Below, piece by piece: positions 11,660 to 22,348 of a DNA stretch of 64,000 bases. The position numbers and the translations under genes are program-made. The notes below the pieces were generated by a model. That model saw only the letters and a list, made by a program, of their open reading frames with translations. It ran no database searches and had not been told where the DNA came from. Source of the stretch: Pelagibacteraceae bacterium AG-390-L03 (GTDB taxonomy: Bacteria > Pseudomonadota > Alphaproteobacteria > Pelagibacterales > Pelagibacteraceae); assembly GCA_003279685.1 (NCBI GenBank), contig QCHA01000001.1, positions 310,001 to 374,000 of the forward strand, written 5' to 3'. The stretch's first letter is position 1, and each line of letters starts with the position of its first letter.

Positions 11660-12439
11660 TTAAACATTAGCTGTAGCAATCATTTTTTTTAACTCAGCAA
11701 TTGCTTTTGCTGGATTTAAGCCTTTTGGACAAGCATTAGTACAGTTTAAGATGGTATGACATCTATAAAGCTTTAGTTCATCTGCAACTTTTTTTAATCT
11801 TACTTCTCTTTCTTCATCCCTGCTATCAATGATCCATCTATAGGCTTGAAGAAGAACTGCAGGACCTAAGTATTTATCTCCATTCCACCAATAACTTGGG
11901 CAAGATGTTGAACAACATGCACACATGATACATTCATAGGCACCATCAAGTTTAGCTCTCTCTTCTTTTGATTGTGTTATTTCAGTTGTTTCTTTCATTG
12001 AATTATTTTTTAACCAAGGTTCAATTGATTGATATTGTTTGTAAAGCCCGTCTAAGTCACCAATCAAATCTCTTTTAACTTTTAAGTGTGGCAAAGGATA
12101 AATATCTATATCACCATCAATTTCTGCATGAGGGGTAGTACATGCAAGGCCATTTTTACCTCCCATGTTCATAGCACAAGATCCGCAAACTCCATGTGCA
12201 CATGATCTTCGGTAAGCTAATGTTGGATCAATTTCATTCTTAATTTTATTAAGTATATCTAAAACTTTTGAGGGACAATTATCCATATCTACTTCATATG
12301 TATCTAGTCTAGGGTTTTCTTCTGTAGAAGGATCCCATCTATAGACATTAACTTTTCTTATATTTTTTGAACCGGTCTTGTCTTGATAATATTTACCTTT
12401 AGTAACTTCAGAATTTTTAGGTAAATTTATTTGAACCAT
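11660..12439 (-). CDS. sdhB: succinate dehydrogenase iron-sulfur subunit
   Basis: 259 residues. It carries electrons from the SdhA flavin to quinone through three Fe-S clusters. The 2Fe-2S ligands are in [13 protein letters not shown] with a distal Cys (LACTTPH). The C-terminal ferredoxin-like part has [16 protein letters not shown] and [17 protein letters not shown] for the 4Fe-4S and 3Fe-4S clusters. Its start codon overlaps the sdhA stop by one base (TAATG), so translation is probably coupled. Confidence 0.96.
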   Translation of the reverse strand: MVQINLPKNSEVTKGKYYQDKTGSKNIRKVNVYRWDPSTEENPRLDTYEVDMDNCPSKVLDILNKIKNEIDPTLAYRRSCAHGVCGSCAMNMGGKNGLACTTPHAEIDGDIDIYPLPHLKVKRDLIGDLDGLYKQYQSIEPWLKNNSMKETTEITQSKEERAKLDGAYECIMCACCSTSCPSYWWNGDKYLGPAVLLQAYRWIIDSRDEEREVRLKKVADELKLYRCHTILNCTNACPKGLNPAKAIAELKKMIATANV

Positions 12440-14214
12440 TAATACACTCTTTCTTGTGGTGGAAAGTATTGTACTTCATTAGTTAAAGTTGATTTGTGTA
12501 CTTCTCTATAACTTATTTTTGTATGCTTACCATCACACCAAGCTAGTGTATGTTGCATAAATTTTTCATCGTCTCTTTTTGGGAAATCATCTCTCGCATG
12601 AGCTCCTCTACTTTCTTTTCTATGATATGCAGAGTCTACTGTTGTTATAGCCTGCCTTATAAGATTATCGAATTCTAAAGTTTCTACCAAATCAGTGTTA
12701 AATATTAAAGATCTGTCTTTAACTGAAATAGAATCCATTCCATCATATGTTTTTCTAATTTCATCAACTCCTTCTTTAAGATTTTTTTCAGTTCTAAAAA
12801 CTGCACATTTAGATTGCATAGTCTTTTGCATAGCAAGTCTTAGATCTGCTGTACTGTTATCGCCTTTTGCATTTCTAAGTTTATCAAACCTATCCAAACA
12901 TTTTTGAGTTTCAGACTCTCCAATTTCTTCATGAGGTGTTCCTGGTTTAACTAATTCAGCAGCTCTTTTTGCAGCCGCTCTACCAAACACAACCAGATCA
13001 ATAAGAGAATTAGACCCTAATCTATTAGCTCCATGAACTGAAACACATGCCGCCTCACCAATTGCCATCAATCCAGGAACAGTTTTTTCAGAACCATTCA
13101 CTGTCAGAACTTCTCCTTTATAATTTGTTGGAATACCACCCATATTATAGTGAACAGTTGGTACAACTGGAATTGGTTCTTTAGTAACATCAACATTTGC
13201 AAATAATCTTGCAGCATCAGTAATTCCAGGCAATCTACTTTCAATAATTTCTTTATCTAAATGACTTAAGTTAAGATGAACGTGATCTTGATCTTTGCCA
13301 ACTCCTCTTCCTTCATTAATTTCAATTGACATTGACCTACTTACTACGTCTCTTGATGCTAAATCTTTTGCGTTAGGCGCATATCTTTCCATAAATCTCT
13401 CACCTTTTGAATTTGTAAGGTAGCCCCCTTCACCTCTAGCTCCTTCTGTTATTAAAGTACCATGACCATATATTCCTGTTGGATGAAATTGTACAAACTC
13501 CATATCTTGCAAAGGTAGTCCAGCTCTTAACACCATTGCATTTCCATCACCAGTACATGTGTGAGCTGATGTTGCTGAGTAGTAAACTTTTCCGTAACCT
13601 CCTGTTGCAACAATTACTGTATGTGCTCTAAATCTATGAATTGTTCCATCATTTAAATTCCATGCTATTAGTCCTTTGCACTCTCCATCTTTCATCAACA
13701 AATCTAAAGCAAAATATTCTATAAAAAATTCTGTATTATGTTTTAGAGCCTGTCCATAGAGAGTATGTAATATTGCATGACCTGTTCTATCTGCTGCCGC
13801 ACAGGTTCTTTGAACTATACCATTACCATAATTTTTAGTCATTCCACCAAAAGGTCTTTGATAAATTTTTCCCTCTTCAGTTCTGCTAAACGGAACACCG
13901 TATTTTTCTAATTCTATTACTGCTTTTGGAGCTTCTTTACATAAGTACTCGATACTATCCTGATCACCTAGCCAATCTGCACCTTTGACAGTGTCATACA
14001 TATGCCATCTCCAATCATCTTCACCCATATTTCCTAAAGCAGCTGAAATACCACCTTGGGCAGCGGAAGTGTGGCTCCTTGTAGGAAAAACTTTTGAAAT
14101 GCAGGCAGTTTTCAATCCAGCCTCACTTAAACCTACTGCAGCTCTTAAACCAGATCCACCTGCTCCAAGAACAACTACGTCGTATTCATGATCAATAATT
14201 TTATAAGAACTCAT
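12439..14214 (-). CDS. sdhA: succinate dehydrogenase flavoprotein subunit
   Basis: 591 residues. It oxidises succinate to fumarate with covalently bound FAD on the cytoplasmic face of the membrane. [16 protein letters not shown] is the FAD-binding fold near residue 15, and [16 protein letters not shown] contains the histidine that carries [24 protein letters not shown] and [13 protein letters not shown] are active-site blocks, and [18 protein letters not shown] is the typical C-terminal motif. It starts one base from the sdhD stop and overlaps sdhB. The length is normal and no key residue appears lost. Confidence 0.97.
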   Translation of the reverse strand: MSSYKIIDHEYDVVVLGAGGSGLRAAVGLSEAGLKTACISKVFPTRSHTSAAQGGISAALGNMGEDDWRWHMYDTVKGADWLGDQDSIEYLCKEAPKAVIELEKYGVPFSRTEEGKIYQRPFGGMTKNYGNGIVQRTCAAADRTGHAILHTLYGQALKHNTEFFIEYFALDLLMKDGECKGLIAWNLNDGTIHRFRAHTVIVATGGYGKVYYSATSAHTCTGDGNAMVLRAGLPLQDMEFVQFHPTGIYGHGTLITEGARGEGGYLTNSKGERFMERYAPNAKDLASRDVVSRSMSIEINEGRGVGKDQDHVHLNLSHLDKEIIESRLPGITDAARLFANVDVTKEPIPVVPTVHYNMGGIPTNYKGEVLTVNGSEKTVPGLMAIGEAACVSVHGANRLGSNSLIDLVVFGRAAAKRAAELVKPGTPHEEIGESETQKCLDRFDKLRNAKGDNSTADLRLAMQKTMQSKCAVFRTEKNLKEGVDEIRKTYDGMDSISVKDRSLIFNTDLVETLEFDNLIRQAITTVDSAYHRKESRGAHARDDFPKRDDEKFMQHTLAWCDGKHTKISYREVHKSTLTNEVQYFPPQERVY

Positions 14215-14540
14215 TAGCTAAGATTAAATAAAAAAATAATTGTTAATAATGGAATCATTATAGCAGAAATAAATAACAGTCGGTTTGCGACATATTTGAT
14301 TTTATCATCTGATATATAATCTTCAAAAACCTCACTAATACTTAATGCAGAAAAAAAATAAGCAAAAATAATAAATAAACTAAATAAAAATTTAGAAACT
14401 GAGTTAGAAAAAAATTCTACTAATTCTAAATAATTGCCATCGAAAATTGCTATGAAATTTACTGCAAACCAAAACATTAATGGTAATAAAATTACAGATG
14501 ATATCTTTAAAAATACCCATTTTTTTGTAGCTAGATTCAT
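14214..14540 (-). CDS. sdhD: succinate dehydrogenase membrane anchor subunit, divergent
   Basis: 108 residues with three hydrophobic stretches (about 10-33, 50-70 and 85-106), as expected for the small SQR anchor that holds quinone and heme b with SdhC. The conserved EDYISDD segment after the second helix matches the DY motif of the family. There is no histidine and no cysteine anywhere in the protein; the position of E. coli SdhD His71, eleven residues before the Asp, is Phe. Heme ligation must therefore differ from the E. coli pattern. Identity is inferred mainly from position between sdhC and sdhA. Confidence 0.85.
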   Translation of the reverse strand: MNLATKKWVFLKISSVILLPLMFWFAVNFIAIFDGNYLELVEFFSNSVSKFLFSLFIIFAYFFSALSISEVFEDYISDDKIKYVANRLLFISAIMIPLLTIIFLFNLS

Positions 14541-14541
14541 A

Positions 14542-14925
14542 TTAAATAAAATTTTTTCCTATTAAATAAATCAAAATTGTTAATAAAAATGATCCAAAAA
14601 TAACCAAAAGACCGGTTATACGAGTCGTTTGTAATTCGAAACCATAACCCATGTCCATTATCAGATGTCTAATTTCACTCAACATTTGGAAACTGAAAGA
14701 CCAAACCACACCTAATGCAATAAATTTTCCTAAAATCGAATTTAACAATTTATTTATGAAACTATAATTTGTTTCACCTAAAACCAATAAAGAAACCCAA
14801 ATACAAATCAGTGTTATTGCTACAATATTAATAACACCAGTTATTCGGTGAGAGATAGATACTAACGACGAAATATGCCATCTATAAATTTGTATATGAG
14901 GTGATAAAGGATTTTTATTTTCCAT
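14542..14925 (-). CDS. sdhC: succinate dehydrogenase cytochrome b556 subunit
   Basis: 127 residues, three membrane helices. The N-terminal pattern NPLSPHIQIYRW followed by SISHRITG is the SdhC quinone-site signature. EIRHLIMDMG contains His87, the expected heme b ligand. The gene starts 11 bases inside the 3' end of asd and ends one base before sdhD. It is the first sdh gene of the transcript, so asd is probably cotranscribed. Confidence 0.94.
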   Translation of the reverse strand: MENKNPLSPHIQIYRWHISSLVSISHRITGVINIVAITLICIWVSLLVLGETNYSFINKLLNSILGKFIALGVVWSFSFQMLSEIRHLIMDMGYGFELQTTRITGLLVIFGSFLLTILIYLIGKNFI

Positions 14926-15922
14926 AAAAATTATTTTTAATCAATGTTTCTGCAATCTCTACTGCGTTTAAAGCTGCTCCTCTTAAAAGATTATCTGATA
15001 CAATCCACATATTTAAACCATTGGTTACAGTTTTATCTTCCCTAATTCTTGAAATAAATGTTTCATCTTTTCCTTCAGCTTCTAAAGGAGTTGAATAGCC
15101 TCCATCAGCTCGTTCATCAATTACTTTACATCCTTCAAAATTATTTAAAGCTTCTCTTACTTTTTCTAAAGTAAATGATTTTTCAAATTCTATGTTAACT
15201 GACTCTGAATGAGAAACTAACACTGGCAATCTTACACATGTAGCTGTTAAATCTATATCATTATCTAAAATCTTTTTTGTTTCATTAGTCATTTTAAGCT
15301 CTTCTTTAGTGTAGCCATCATCTGCAAATACATCTATGTGAGGAATTGCATTAAAAGCAATTTGTTTCGTAAAATTTTTAGACTCAATTTTATTTTTTTC
15401 TAAAGCTTGTTTTGTTTGTTCTATTAACTCATCCATTGGAGCCTTGCCCCCACCTGAAACTGATTGATATGTTGAAACAACTATTCTTTTAATTTTAAAC
15501 AAATCATGCAATGGCTTTAATGCTATGACTAGTTGAGCTGTTGAGCAATTTGGATTTGCAATAATATTCTTCTTTATATCATTTAGATGGTCCGAATTTA
15601 CCTGAGGTACTATTAAAGGAACATCTGGGTCCATTCTGTAAAAACTAGAATTATCAATAACCAAAGAATGCTTTGCAGCAATTTCAGCATAATTTTCTGA
15701 AATTTTTCCTCCTGCTGCAAAAAAAGTGATTTTTACTTTTGAAAAATCAAAGTTTTCTAAATTAAGTACTTCGTACTCATTTCCATTAAAATTAATTTTA
15801 GACCCCGCACTTCTCGATGATGCCAATAAATATAAATTATCTATAGCTAGTCCCTTTTTTTCCAGAACTTCCAATATTTTTCTGCCTACATTACCAGTGG
15901 CTCCAACGATAGCTATATTCAT
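14915..15922 (-). CDS. asd: aspartate-semialdehyde dehydrogenase
   Basis: 335 residues. It reduces aspartyl phosphate to aspartate semialdehyde with NADPH on the way to lysine, threonine and methionine. The NADP-binding GATGNVGRKIL lies at 7-17 and the active-site cysteine (Cys126) is in IANPNCSTAQLV. SVSGGGKAPMDEL is the expected downstream active-site loop. It overlaps sdhC by 11 bases; coupling asd to sdh is not functional in any obvious way and may simply reflect compaction. The product feeds DapF's pathway, encoded at 27.7 kb. Confidence 0.95.
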   Translation of the reverse strand: MNIAIVGATGNVGRKILEVLEKKGLAIDNLYLLASSRSAGSKINFNGNEYEVLNLENFDFSKVKITFFAAGGKISENYAEIAAKHSLVIDNSSFYRMDPDVPLIVPQVNSDHLNDIKKNIIANPNCSTAQLVIALKPLHDLFKIKRIVVSTYQSVSGGGKAPMDELIEQTKQALEKNKIESKNFTKQIAFNAIPHIDVFADDGYTKEELKMTNETKKILDNDIDLTATCVRLPVLVSHSESVNIEFEKSFTLEKVREALNNFEGCKVIDERADGGYSTPLEAEGKDETFISRIREDKTVTNGLNMWIVSDNLLRGAALNAVEIAETLIKNNFYGK

Positions 15923-15941
15923 GATTTTGTTGAAGTTTATA

Positions 15942-17051
15942 CTAAATGAAAGGTAAATCGCAAACGTTTCCGGTACAAATATTACCGTTTATCTCAGCTT
16001 TAACACTTTGAGACACTTCCCAATAAGGCTTTTTTATCATTGCTATGCCAATAACTTTTCCAAAATGTGGTGAATAGCATGCCGATCTTAATTCTCCAAT
16101 AATATTGTTATTTTCATCTTTTATATCTAGCGATCCTGATAAACTAATTTCTTTAGTATCAAATTTAATTCCCATTAATTTTTTTTTAATTCCTTCAGTT
16201 TTAATTTTTTTTAATTTTTCCTTACCTAGAAAATTAATATCAGAATCTATATTTATAAATTTATCAAAACCACACTCATATGGATTATCCTCATTATCCA
16301 TATCATTTCCAAAAGATAAAAGTGCACTTTCTATTCTTTCAATTAAATTTGGGCAACCTGGTTTTACATTAAATTCTTTTCCAACATCAAATAAATGATC
16401 ATATAGATCTAAACCTGATTTAGTGTTTTTTACATAAATTTCATAACCACCTTGTTTAGACCAGCCAGATTGAGCAATTAAATGTTTGGTTCCCTGAAAA
16501 TCAAAATAATCAAAACCAAAAAATTTTAATTTTGTAATTTTATCTCCAAAAACTTTTTCCATCAATTTAAATGACTTTGGTCCTTGGACAGCCATAATAT
16601 CCACATTTGGTTCTGTTATTTTAACATCAAATTTATTTCCAATTGCCAAACCTTTAGCAAATAATATAACGTCCGAGTCAGCAATAGAAATCCACCATCT
16701 ATTTTCATTTAATCTTAAGACAACAGGATCATTAATTATACCAGCTTCATCATCTAAAATTGGACAATAATAGCATCTTCCATCTTTTGATTTAGATAAA
16801 TCTCTACAAGTCATAAGTTGCACTAATTTTGCTGAGTCTTTTCCTGAAATCTCTACTTGTCTTTCCCCGGCAACATCCCAAATTTGAACATGTTCTTTTA
16901 AATGATGATAAGAATCTTCCAATGATCCAAAAGCTGCTGGTAACAACATATGATTATAAACCGTATAAGCTGTTACACCCTGTTTTTCTATTCTAGAAGT
17001 ATAAGGTGTACTTCTAAGTCTTCTTGATTTTGCTATTGAATAGTTTTTCAT
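15942..17051 (-). CDS. dmdA: dimethylsulfoniopropionate demethylase DmdA
   Basis: 369 residues, the length I recall for Pelagibacter DmdA. The enzyme moves a methyl group from DMSP to tetrahydrofolate, giving methylmercaptopropionate. It has the GcvT (aminomethyltransferase) fold, but the N-terminus [18 protein letters not shown] and blocks such as [26 protein letters not shown] and the end GNVCDLPFI match recalled Pelagibacter DmdA closely rather than GcvT. No gcvH or gcvP is nearby. It is the last gene of a four-gene run after dmdC, dmdB and an alpha/beta hydrolase, overlapping the hydrolase by four bases. Plain GcvT is the alternative and seems unlikely. Confidence 0.95.
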   Translation of the reverse strand: MKNYSIAKSRRLRSTPYTSRIEKQGVTAYTVYNHMLLPAAFGSLEDSYHHLKEHVQIWDVAGERQVEISGKDSAKLVQLMTCRDLSKSKDGRCYYCPILDDEAGIINDPVVLRLNENRWWISIADSDVILFAKGLAIGNKFDVKITEPNVDIMAVQGPKSFKLMEKVFGDKITKLKFFGFDYFDFQGTKHLIAQSGWSKQGGYEIYVKNTKSGLDLYDHLFDVGKEFNVKPGCPNLIERIESALLSFGNDMDNEDNPYECGFDKFINIDSDINFLGKEKLKKIKTEGIKKKLMGIKFDTKEISLSGSLDIKDENNNIIGELRSACYSPHFGKVIGIAMIKKPYWEVSQSVKAEINGNICTGNVCDLPFI

Positions 17052-17824
17052 TTTTGTAAAAATTCCAGCACCTTTTCTCGCATTTCAAAAGCTTTTTCAA
17101 TCATAATCATATGACCACATCCATCAATTATATGAGTAGTTGAGTTGTCAACCATATTTGCAAATTTTTTTCCTATCTCTAAGTTGACCATTTTATCTAA
17201 TGCACCAAAGACAAACATCGTAGGACAATCAATTGTTTTTACGGCATTCGAACCATTTACATAATTGTTGCAAGCAACAAGATCTACTCCTAATATTTCA
17301 CTAATATCTCTTGGAGATTGGATTATTCTTTTTATTGGGTTTCCACCTATAAATTTTTTTGAGCCTTCATAACACCACTTCATCATTAATTTAACTGCAT
17401 CTGAATCACCTTTTTCTGCTAGGTCTATTAAGTCTTTATTTACAGGCATTTTATAAGATCCTCCCATAAAAACTAATTTTTTTAACCTACTCTTGTATTT
17501 GTTTGAATACTCAAGCATCTCTAAACATCCTTGAGAGTGACCAACCAAAATAACTTTCTCTAATTTTAATTTAACAAATACTTTTTCTAACCAGTCGGCA
17601 ATCTCTTCGATTGTATGAAGGCAAGGACCCTCAGAATTACCATGTCCAGGGAGATCAATTGACAACACATTGTAGTTTTTACTTGAAAAAAATTGGTCAA
17701 CTAAAGACCAAACAATATGTGAAAGTCCACTACCATGAAGAAAAATAATAGTTTCTTTTTTATGATCTAATTCTTGTCCAGCATTTGATGCATGAACGAT
17801 TTTATTTTCTAGTTCGAATATCAA
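17048..17824 (-). CDS. alpha/beta hydrolase inside the dmd cluster
   Basis: 258 residues. The fold is clear: FLHGSG oxyanion loop near 28-33, nucleophile elbow VGHSQGC with Ser97, and the acid-histidine end GCGHMIMIE with His238. The start is TTG at 17824, preceded by AGGAA; no in-frame ATG occurs before the HGSG motif. It lies 8 bases after dmdB and overlaps dmdA by four bases, so it is transcribed with the DMSP genes. The substrate is unknown. A thioesterase on a methylthio-acyl-CoA intermediate, or an esterase of a related compound, would fit the context, but this is inference. Confidence 0.85.
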   Translation of the reverse strand: MIFELENKIVHASNAGQELDHKKETIIFLHGSGLSHIVWSLVDQFFSSKNYNVLSIDLPGHGNSEGPCLHTIEEIADWLEKVFVKLKLEKVILVGHSQGCLEMLEYSNKYKSRLKKLVFMGGSYKMPVNKDLIDLAEKGDSDAVKLMMKWCYEGSKKFIGGNPIKRIIQSPRDISEILGVDLVACNNYVNGSNAVKTIDCPTMFVFGALDKMVNLEIGKKFANMVDNSTTHIIDGCGHMIMIEKAFEMREKVLEFLQK

Positions 17825-17832
17825 ATAATTTC

Positions 17833-19449
17833 CTAAAACTGTTTTCTTAATTCAAACTTCTGAATTTTTCCTGTTGATGTTTTTGGTAATTCACAGAAAA
17901 CAACTTTTTTAGGTACTTTAAAACCTGCTAGAGTTTCTTTGCAAAAGTCGATTAATTCTTTTTCTGTAACTGGTTTATCTTGAACCATTTCTATAAACGC
18001 ACACGGAACTTCTCCCCATTTTTCATCAGGTTTTGCAACTACTGCTGCGATAGATACTGATGGATGTTTTGCAAGTGTATTTTCAATTTCAATAGATGAA
18101 ATATTTTCACCTCCAGAAATAATAATATCTTTAGATCTATCTTGTATCTTAATGTAACCATCTGGGTGCATTACTGCCAAATCACCAGAGTGAAACCAGC
18201 CATCAGCCATTGCTTTATCAGTTGCAGCTTTATCCTTGAAATACCCTTTCATTACCACATTTCCTCTGATCATAATCTCACCAATAGTTTTTCCATCTTT
18301 TGGAACTTTAATCATTGTCTCAGGGTCCATAACGGCAACCTCCTCAGTATTTGGATATCTCACGCCTTGTCTTGCTTTAATTTCGTTCTGTTTATCTTCA
18401 TCAAAGTTATTCCACTCATCATTCCAAGAACATTGTGTGACATGTCCATAAGTTTCTGTTAAACCATAAACATGCATTACTTCAAAACCAAGATTTTTCA
18501 TTTTCTTAAAAATTATACTAGGTGGTGGAGCTCCTGCTGTTAACACATAAACCTTATTTTTAAGTTTTTTTTGATCTGCTTCTGGTGCTCCTGTAATCAT
18601 ATTTAATATAATTGGTGCACCACCAAAATGAGTTACATTATAATTCTCTATTAATTCAAATATTTTTTTAACATCTATATTTCTTAGACAAATAGTTCTT
18701 CCATTCAACATTGGAATAGTCCAAGGATAACACCATCCATTACAGTGAAACATTGGAACAACAGTTAGGAAATTTAACCTATTAGGCATACTCCAAGCAA
18801 CTGAGCTACCAGTGGACATCAAGTACGCGCCCCTATGATGATAAACAACACCTTTTGGATTACCTGTTGTTCCTGAAGTATAGCTTAATGATATAGCTTG
18901 CCATTCATCTTCTGGCATTTTCCAATCATAATTTTCATCACCTGTATTTAAAAAATCTTCATATTCTAAGTCACCAATTTTTTCTAACTTTGACTGATCA
19001 GCATGTTTGTCATTTATGTCAATAACAACAATTTCTTTATTCAAAATTTTTAGAGCTTTTTTTACTTCTACATGAAGCTGTCTATCAACAACCAAGGCTT
19101 TTGCTTCACTATGATCTAAAATATAAGCAATAGTATTTGCATCTAATCTGACATTGATAGTGTTTAATACACCCCCAGTCATTGGAACTGAATAATGTGC
19201 CTCAAAAATTTCAGGAGTATTAAATGCTAAAAATGAAACTGTATCCCCTTTACTAATTCCAATTTTTGATAGTGCACTCGCAAATTTTACAGCTCTTTTA
19301 TAAACTTCAGTCCAAGTATATTTTCTATCTTCATAAACTATTGCCTCATAATTAGGGTAAACATCTTTAGCTCTTTCTAAAAATGTTAATGGTGTAAGAG
19401 GAATATGATTAGCTTTATTTTTATCTAAATTTGTATCGTAATTACTCAT
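17833..19449 (-). CDS. dmdB: acyl-CoA synthetase, methylmercaptopropionate-CoA ligase DmdB
   Basis: 538 residues from the ATG at 19449; a TTG two codons upstream at 19455 would overlap the dmdC stop and is less likely. DmdB activates methylmercaptopropionate with ATP and CoA. The adenylate-forming signature SYTSGTTGNPKGV is present, with VYGLTETYG, GWFHSGDLAV, DRSKDIIISGGENIS and the C-terminal lysine motif TSTGKIQK. The sequence alone would allow any medium or short-chain acyl-CoA ligase; the position between dmdC and dmdA supports DmdB. Confidence 0.88.
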   Translation of the reverse strand: MSNYDTNLDKNKANHIPLTPLTFLERAKDVYPNYEAIVYEDRKYTWTEVYKRAVKFASALSKIGISKGDTVSFLAFNTPEIFEAHYSVPMTGGVLNTINVRLDANTIAYILDHSEAKALVVDRQLHVEVKKALKILNKEIVVIDINDKHADQSKLEKIGDLEYEDFLNTGDENYDWKMPEDEWQAISLSYTSGTTGNPKGVVYHHRGAYLMSTGSSVAWSMPNRLNFLTVVPMFHCNGWCYPWTIPMLNGRTICLRNIDVKKIFELIENYNVTHFGGAPIILNMITGAPEADQKKLKNKVYVLTAGAPPPSIIFKKMKNLGFEVMHVYGLTETYGHVTQCSWNDEWNNFDEDKQNEIKARQGVRYPNTEEVAVMDPETMIKVPKDGKTIGEIMIRGNVVMKGYFKDKAATDKAMADGWFHSGDLAVMHPDGYIKIQDRSKDIIISGGENISSIEIENTLAKHPSVSIAAVVAKPDEKWGEVPCAFIEMVQDKPVTEKELIDFCKETLAGFKVPKKVVFCELPKTSTGKIQKFELRKQF

Positions 19450-19451
19450 GA

Positions 19452-21215
19452 TCAATTAAATTTAAAATTCATTATATTTGAGCTTCCAGATATTGCAGAT
19501 TTATAATGAAATTCAGCTCTTGGTAAAACTTTATCAAAATAAAATTTCGCTGTGTTTATTTTATCTTCATAAAATTCTTTATTAGTCTCATAATCAGAAA
19601 AACTTACTTCTAGTATCTTAATCCACGAATATCCAATCGATACATAACCAAGTGTTTTTAGATAATCATTTGCTGCTGCACTAACATCATCTTTTTCAAT
19701 TTTAGTTTTATCTTCAATCCAGCCCGTAAATTTATGTAAAATATCTAAGTAATAATTTAATTCCTTAGAATATGATCTCACTTTTTCATTTTTGCTATCA
19801 CATTCGCTTTTAACCATTTCTAAAAATTTTTTAATAATATTTCCATTTTTGTTTGAAAGTTTTCTAAAAACTAAATCAGCTGCTTGAACTGAATTTGTGC
19901 CTTCATAAATAGGTGTAATTCTATTATCTCGATACAGCTGTTCAATTCCTTGATCTTTAGTAAATCCATATCCTCCATGAATTTGCATTGCATCACTAGT
20001 GATTTCCATTGCTAAATCTGTAAATAACGATTTAACAACTGGTGTCATTAACGAAACATAATCAGATGCTTCTTGTTTAACTTGTTCATCTGGATGATTG
20101 AGGCTTACTTCTGTTTGTTGCGAAAGCCAAAAACAAAGAGCTCTTTCTCCCTCAATTATAGATTTCATATTTAATAGAGATTTTCTAATGTCCGCATGTT
20201 CAATTATAAAATCTGCTCCATTAGTAGATTTAGTATTATTTGTTTTTCCCTGTTTTCTTTCTTTAGCGTAGGTAAGTGAATTCTGATAAGCTATTTCAGA
20301 TATTCCTAAACCTTGAATACCTACCAAAATTCTCTCTAAATTCATCATCGTAAACATTTGATTTAAACCTTTATTTTTTGTTCCGATTAAATATCCGGTT
20401 GCTTCATCAAAGTTTAAGACACAAGTTGCAGAACCTTTGATACCCATTTTATGCTCTACTGAGCCGGTAGATATACCGTTTCTTGCACCTATAGATCCAT
20501 CCTCGTTTACTATAAATTTTGGAACAAGGAACAAGCTAATCCCTTTTGTTCCTGGGGGAGAGTCGGATGCTCTAGCTATTACTAAATGTATAATATTTTC
20601 TGTAAGATCATGGTCGCCTGAAGTAATAAATATTTTTTGCCCAAAAATTTTAAAAGTACCATCTGTTTGTTCTACTGCTTTAGTTTTTAACATTCCCAAA
20701 TCTGTTCCACAAACTGGTTCTGTTAAACACATTGTTCCACTCCATTTTCCTTCAACCATTTTTGGAAGATATTTATCTTTGGTCTCATCACTAGCATGAT
20801 GTAATAAACAATTATAAGCACCAATTGTTAATTCACTATAAAGTTTAAAAGAAAGAGAAGTTGATGACAGCATTTCATCAAAAAATGCACTCACTGTTTT
20901 AGGCATTCCCTGACCACCATATTTTGGATCACATGATAACGATATCCAACCATCTTCTATATACTTTTGATAAGCTTCTTTGTAACCTGGTGGTGTTCTA
21001 ACAACACCATTTTCCAATTTAGCCGGATTTTCATCTCCAGCTAATGCAAGAGGCAATAAAAGATTTTGATTTATTTTTGCTGCTTCCTCTAAAATATCTT
21101 TTACTAAATCTAAATTAACTTCATTGTATTTTTCTAGCTCATTATAATTTTTATTATCTCTTAATTTTTCAAAGAGAAACAACATGTCATCTAAAGGAGC
21201 TGTGTAACTTGGCAT
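19452..21215 (-). CDS. dmdC: acyl-CoA dehydrogenase, methylmercaptopropionyl-CoA dehydrogenase DmdC
   Basis: 587 residues, the long acyl-CoA dehydrogenase form to which DmdC belongs. It would oxidise methylmercaptopropionyl-CoA to methylthioacryloyl-CoA with FAD. Seen are the FAD-side loop MCLTEPVCGTDLG, FITSGDHD, QIHGGYGFTKDQGIEQLYRD and IYEGTNSVQAADLV. It is the first dmd gene, 26 bases after leuB. A 13-base palindrome (21226-21238) lies just before its ATG. The function follows from family plus cluster. Confidence 0.88.
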   Translation of the reverse strand: MPSYTAPLDDMLFLFEKLRDNKNYNELEKYNEVNLDLVKDILEEAAKINQNLLLPLALAGDENPAKLENGVVRTPPGYKEAYQKYIEDGWISLSCDPKYGGQGMPKTVSAFFDEMLSSTSLSFKLYSELTIGAYNCLLHHASDETKDKYLPKMVEGKWSGTMCLTEPVCGTDLGMLKTKAVEQTDGTFKIFGQKIFITSGDHDLTENIIHLVIARASDSPPGTKGISLFLVPKFIVNEDGSIGARNGISTGSVEHKMGIKGSATCVLNFDEATGYLIGTKNKGLNQMFTMMNLERILVGIQGLGISEIAYQNSLTYAKERKQGKTNNTKSTNGADFIIEHADIRKSLLNMKSIIEGERALCFWLSQQTEVSLNHPDEQVKQEASDYVSLMTPVVKSLFTDLAMEITSDAMQIHGGYGFTKDQGIEQLYRDNRITPIYEGTNSVQAADLVFRKLSNKNGNIIKKFLEMVKSECDSKNEKVRSYSKELNYYLDILHKFTGWIEDKTKIEKDDVSAAANDYLKTLGYVSIGYSWIKILEVSFSDYETNKEFYEDKINTAKFYFDKVLPRAEFHYKSAISGSSNIMNFKFN

Positions 21216-21225
21216 TTGGGGACCT

Positions 21226-21238
21226 TAGAATAATTCTA
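21226..21238. promoter_or_regulatory. 13-base palindrome ahead of dmdC
   Basis: TAGAAT-A-ATTCTA is a perfect dyad lying 11 to 23 bases upstream of the dmdC ATG and just downstream of the leuB stop. It could be an operator, but it is short and AT-rich, so chance is possible. No -10/-35 pair is obvious in this 26-base gap. Confidence 0.25.
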
Positions 21239-21241
21239 GAT

Positions 21242-22348
21242 TTATTGCAATTTTGAAATTATCGCATTACCCATATCTGAAGTTGATGTCTCTTTCATGC
21301 CCTCAGATAGTATATCTTTAGTTCTTAGACCATCATTTAATACATCTTGAACTGCTTTTTCTAGGCTATCTGCTTCATTATCAAGATCTAATGAATATCT
21401 TAGTGCCATAGCAAAACTCAATATTGATGCAATTGGATTAGCTATTCCTTTTCCAGCAATATCTGGGGCTGATCCATGAATAGGTTCGTACATAGCTCTC
21501 ATTTGACCATCTTTGTTTTTTGCCCCTAATGATGCAGATGGCAGAAGCCCTAAAGACCCTGTAAGCATTGAAGCTTGATCTGAAAGCATGTCACCAAATA
21601 AATTGTCCGTCACTATCACATCAAATTGTTTTGGGTTTCTCAAAAGCTGCATTGCACAATTATCAGCAAGCATATGACTTAATTCTACGTCTTTATATTC
21701 TTTATCGTGAAGCTCTTGGACTTCTTCTTTCCAGAGCTGTCCTGCTTCCATTACATTTGATTTTTCACAAGAGGTTACTTTATTTGATCTTTTTTTAGCT
21801 AAATCAAAAGCAATTCTTGCTACTCTAGTAATTTCACTAGTTGTATATGTATGAGTATTAATTCCTTTTCTCTCACCATTATCTATTGGTTTAATTCCTC
21901 TTGGCTCACCAAAATATATTCCCCCCGTCAACTCTCTTACTATCATTATATCTAATCCTGATACGATTTCTGGTTTTAATGTTGAAGCATCAACTAATTG
22001 TTCAAAACAAATAGCTGGTCTTAAATTTGCAAATAATTTTAATTCTTTTCGAAGTTTTAATAATGCCCTTTCAGGTTTTTTTGAAAATTCTAAGTTATCC
22101 CATTTAGGACCTCCAACAGCCCCAAGCATAACTACTTCACTTTCTAAAGCTTTGTAAAACACTTCATCAGTTATAGGTGTCCCATGCTTATCATATGAAC
22201 AACCACCTGCTAGATCTTCATCTATTTCAAAATCTAATGATTTGTTGTCATTAAACCATTTAATAATTTTTTTTACTTCACCAATGACTTCAGGGCCAAT
22301 ACCATCACCTGGCAATAAAAGTATTTTTCTTTTTTTAACTTTAATCAT
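21242..22348 (-). CDS. leuB: 3-isopropylmalate dehydrogenase
   Basis: 368 residues. It oxidatively decarboxylates 3-isopropylmalate in leucine synthesis. [11 protein letters not shown] at the N-terminus, [14 protein letters not shown] in the middle, and the metal/substrate block [20 protein letters not shown] are diagnostic; [18 protein letters not shown] is the NAD-binding end motif. The ATG overlaps the end of leuD by eight bases, making leuC-leuD-leuB one unit. Confidence 0.97.
   Translation of the reverse strand: MIKVKKRKILLLPGDGIGPEVIGEVKKIIKWFNDNKSLDFEIDEDLAGGCSYDKHGTPITDEVFYKALESEVVMLGAVGGPKWDNLEFSKKPERALLKLRKELKLFANLRPAICFEQLVDASTLKPEIVSGLDIMIVRELTGGIYFGEPRGIKPIDNGERKGINTHTYTTSEITRVARIAFDLAKKRSNKVTSCEKSNVMEAGQLWKEEVQELHDKEYKDVELSHMLADNCAMQLLRNPKQFDVIVTDNLFGDMLSDQASMLTGSLGLLPSASLGAKNKDGQMRAMYEPIHGSAPDIAGKGIANPIASILSFAMALRYSLDLDNEADSLEKAVQDVLNDGLRTKDILSEGMKETSTSDMGNAIISKLQ

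Noticed and set aside
15942..17051. Glycine cleavage T-protein (gcvT) for the gene called dmdA
   Set aside because: The fold is shared, but the sequence matches recalled Pelagibacter DmdA over the whole length, dmdB and dmdC are adjacent, and no gcvH or gcvP is present.
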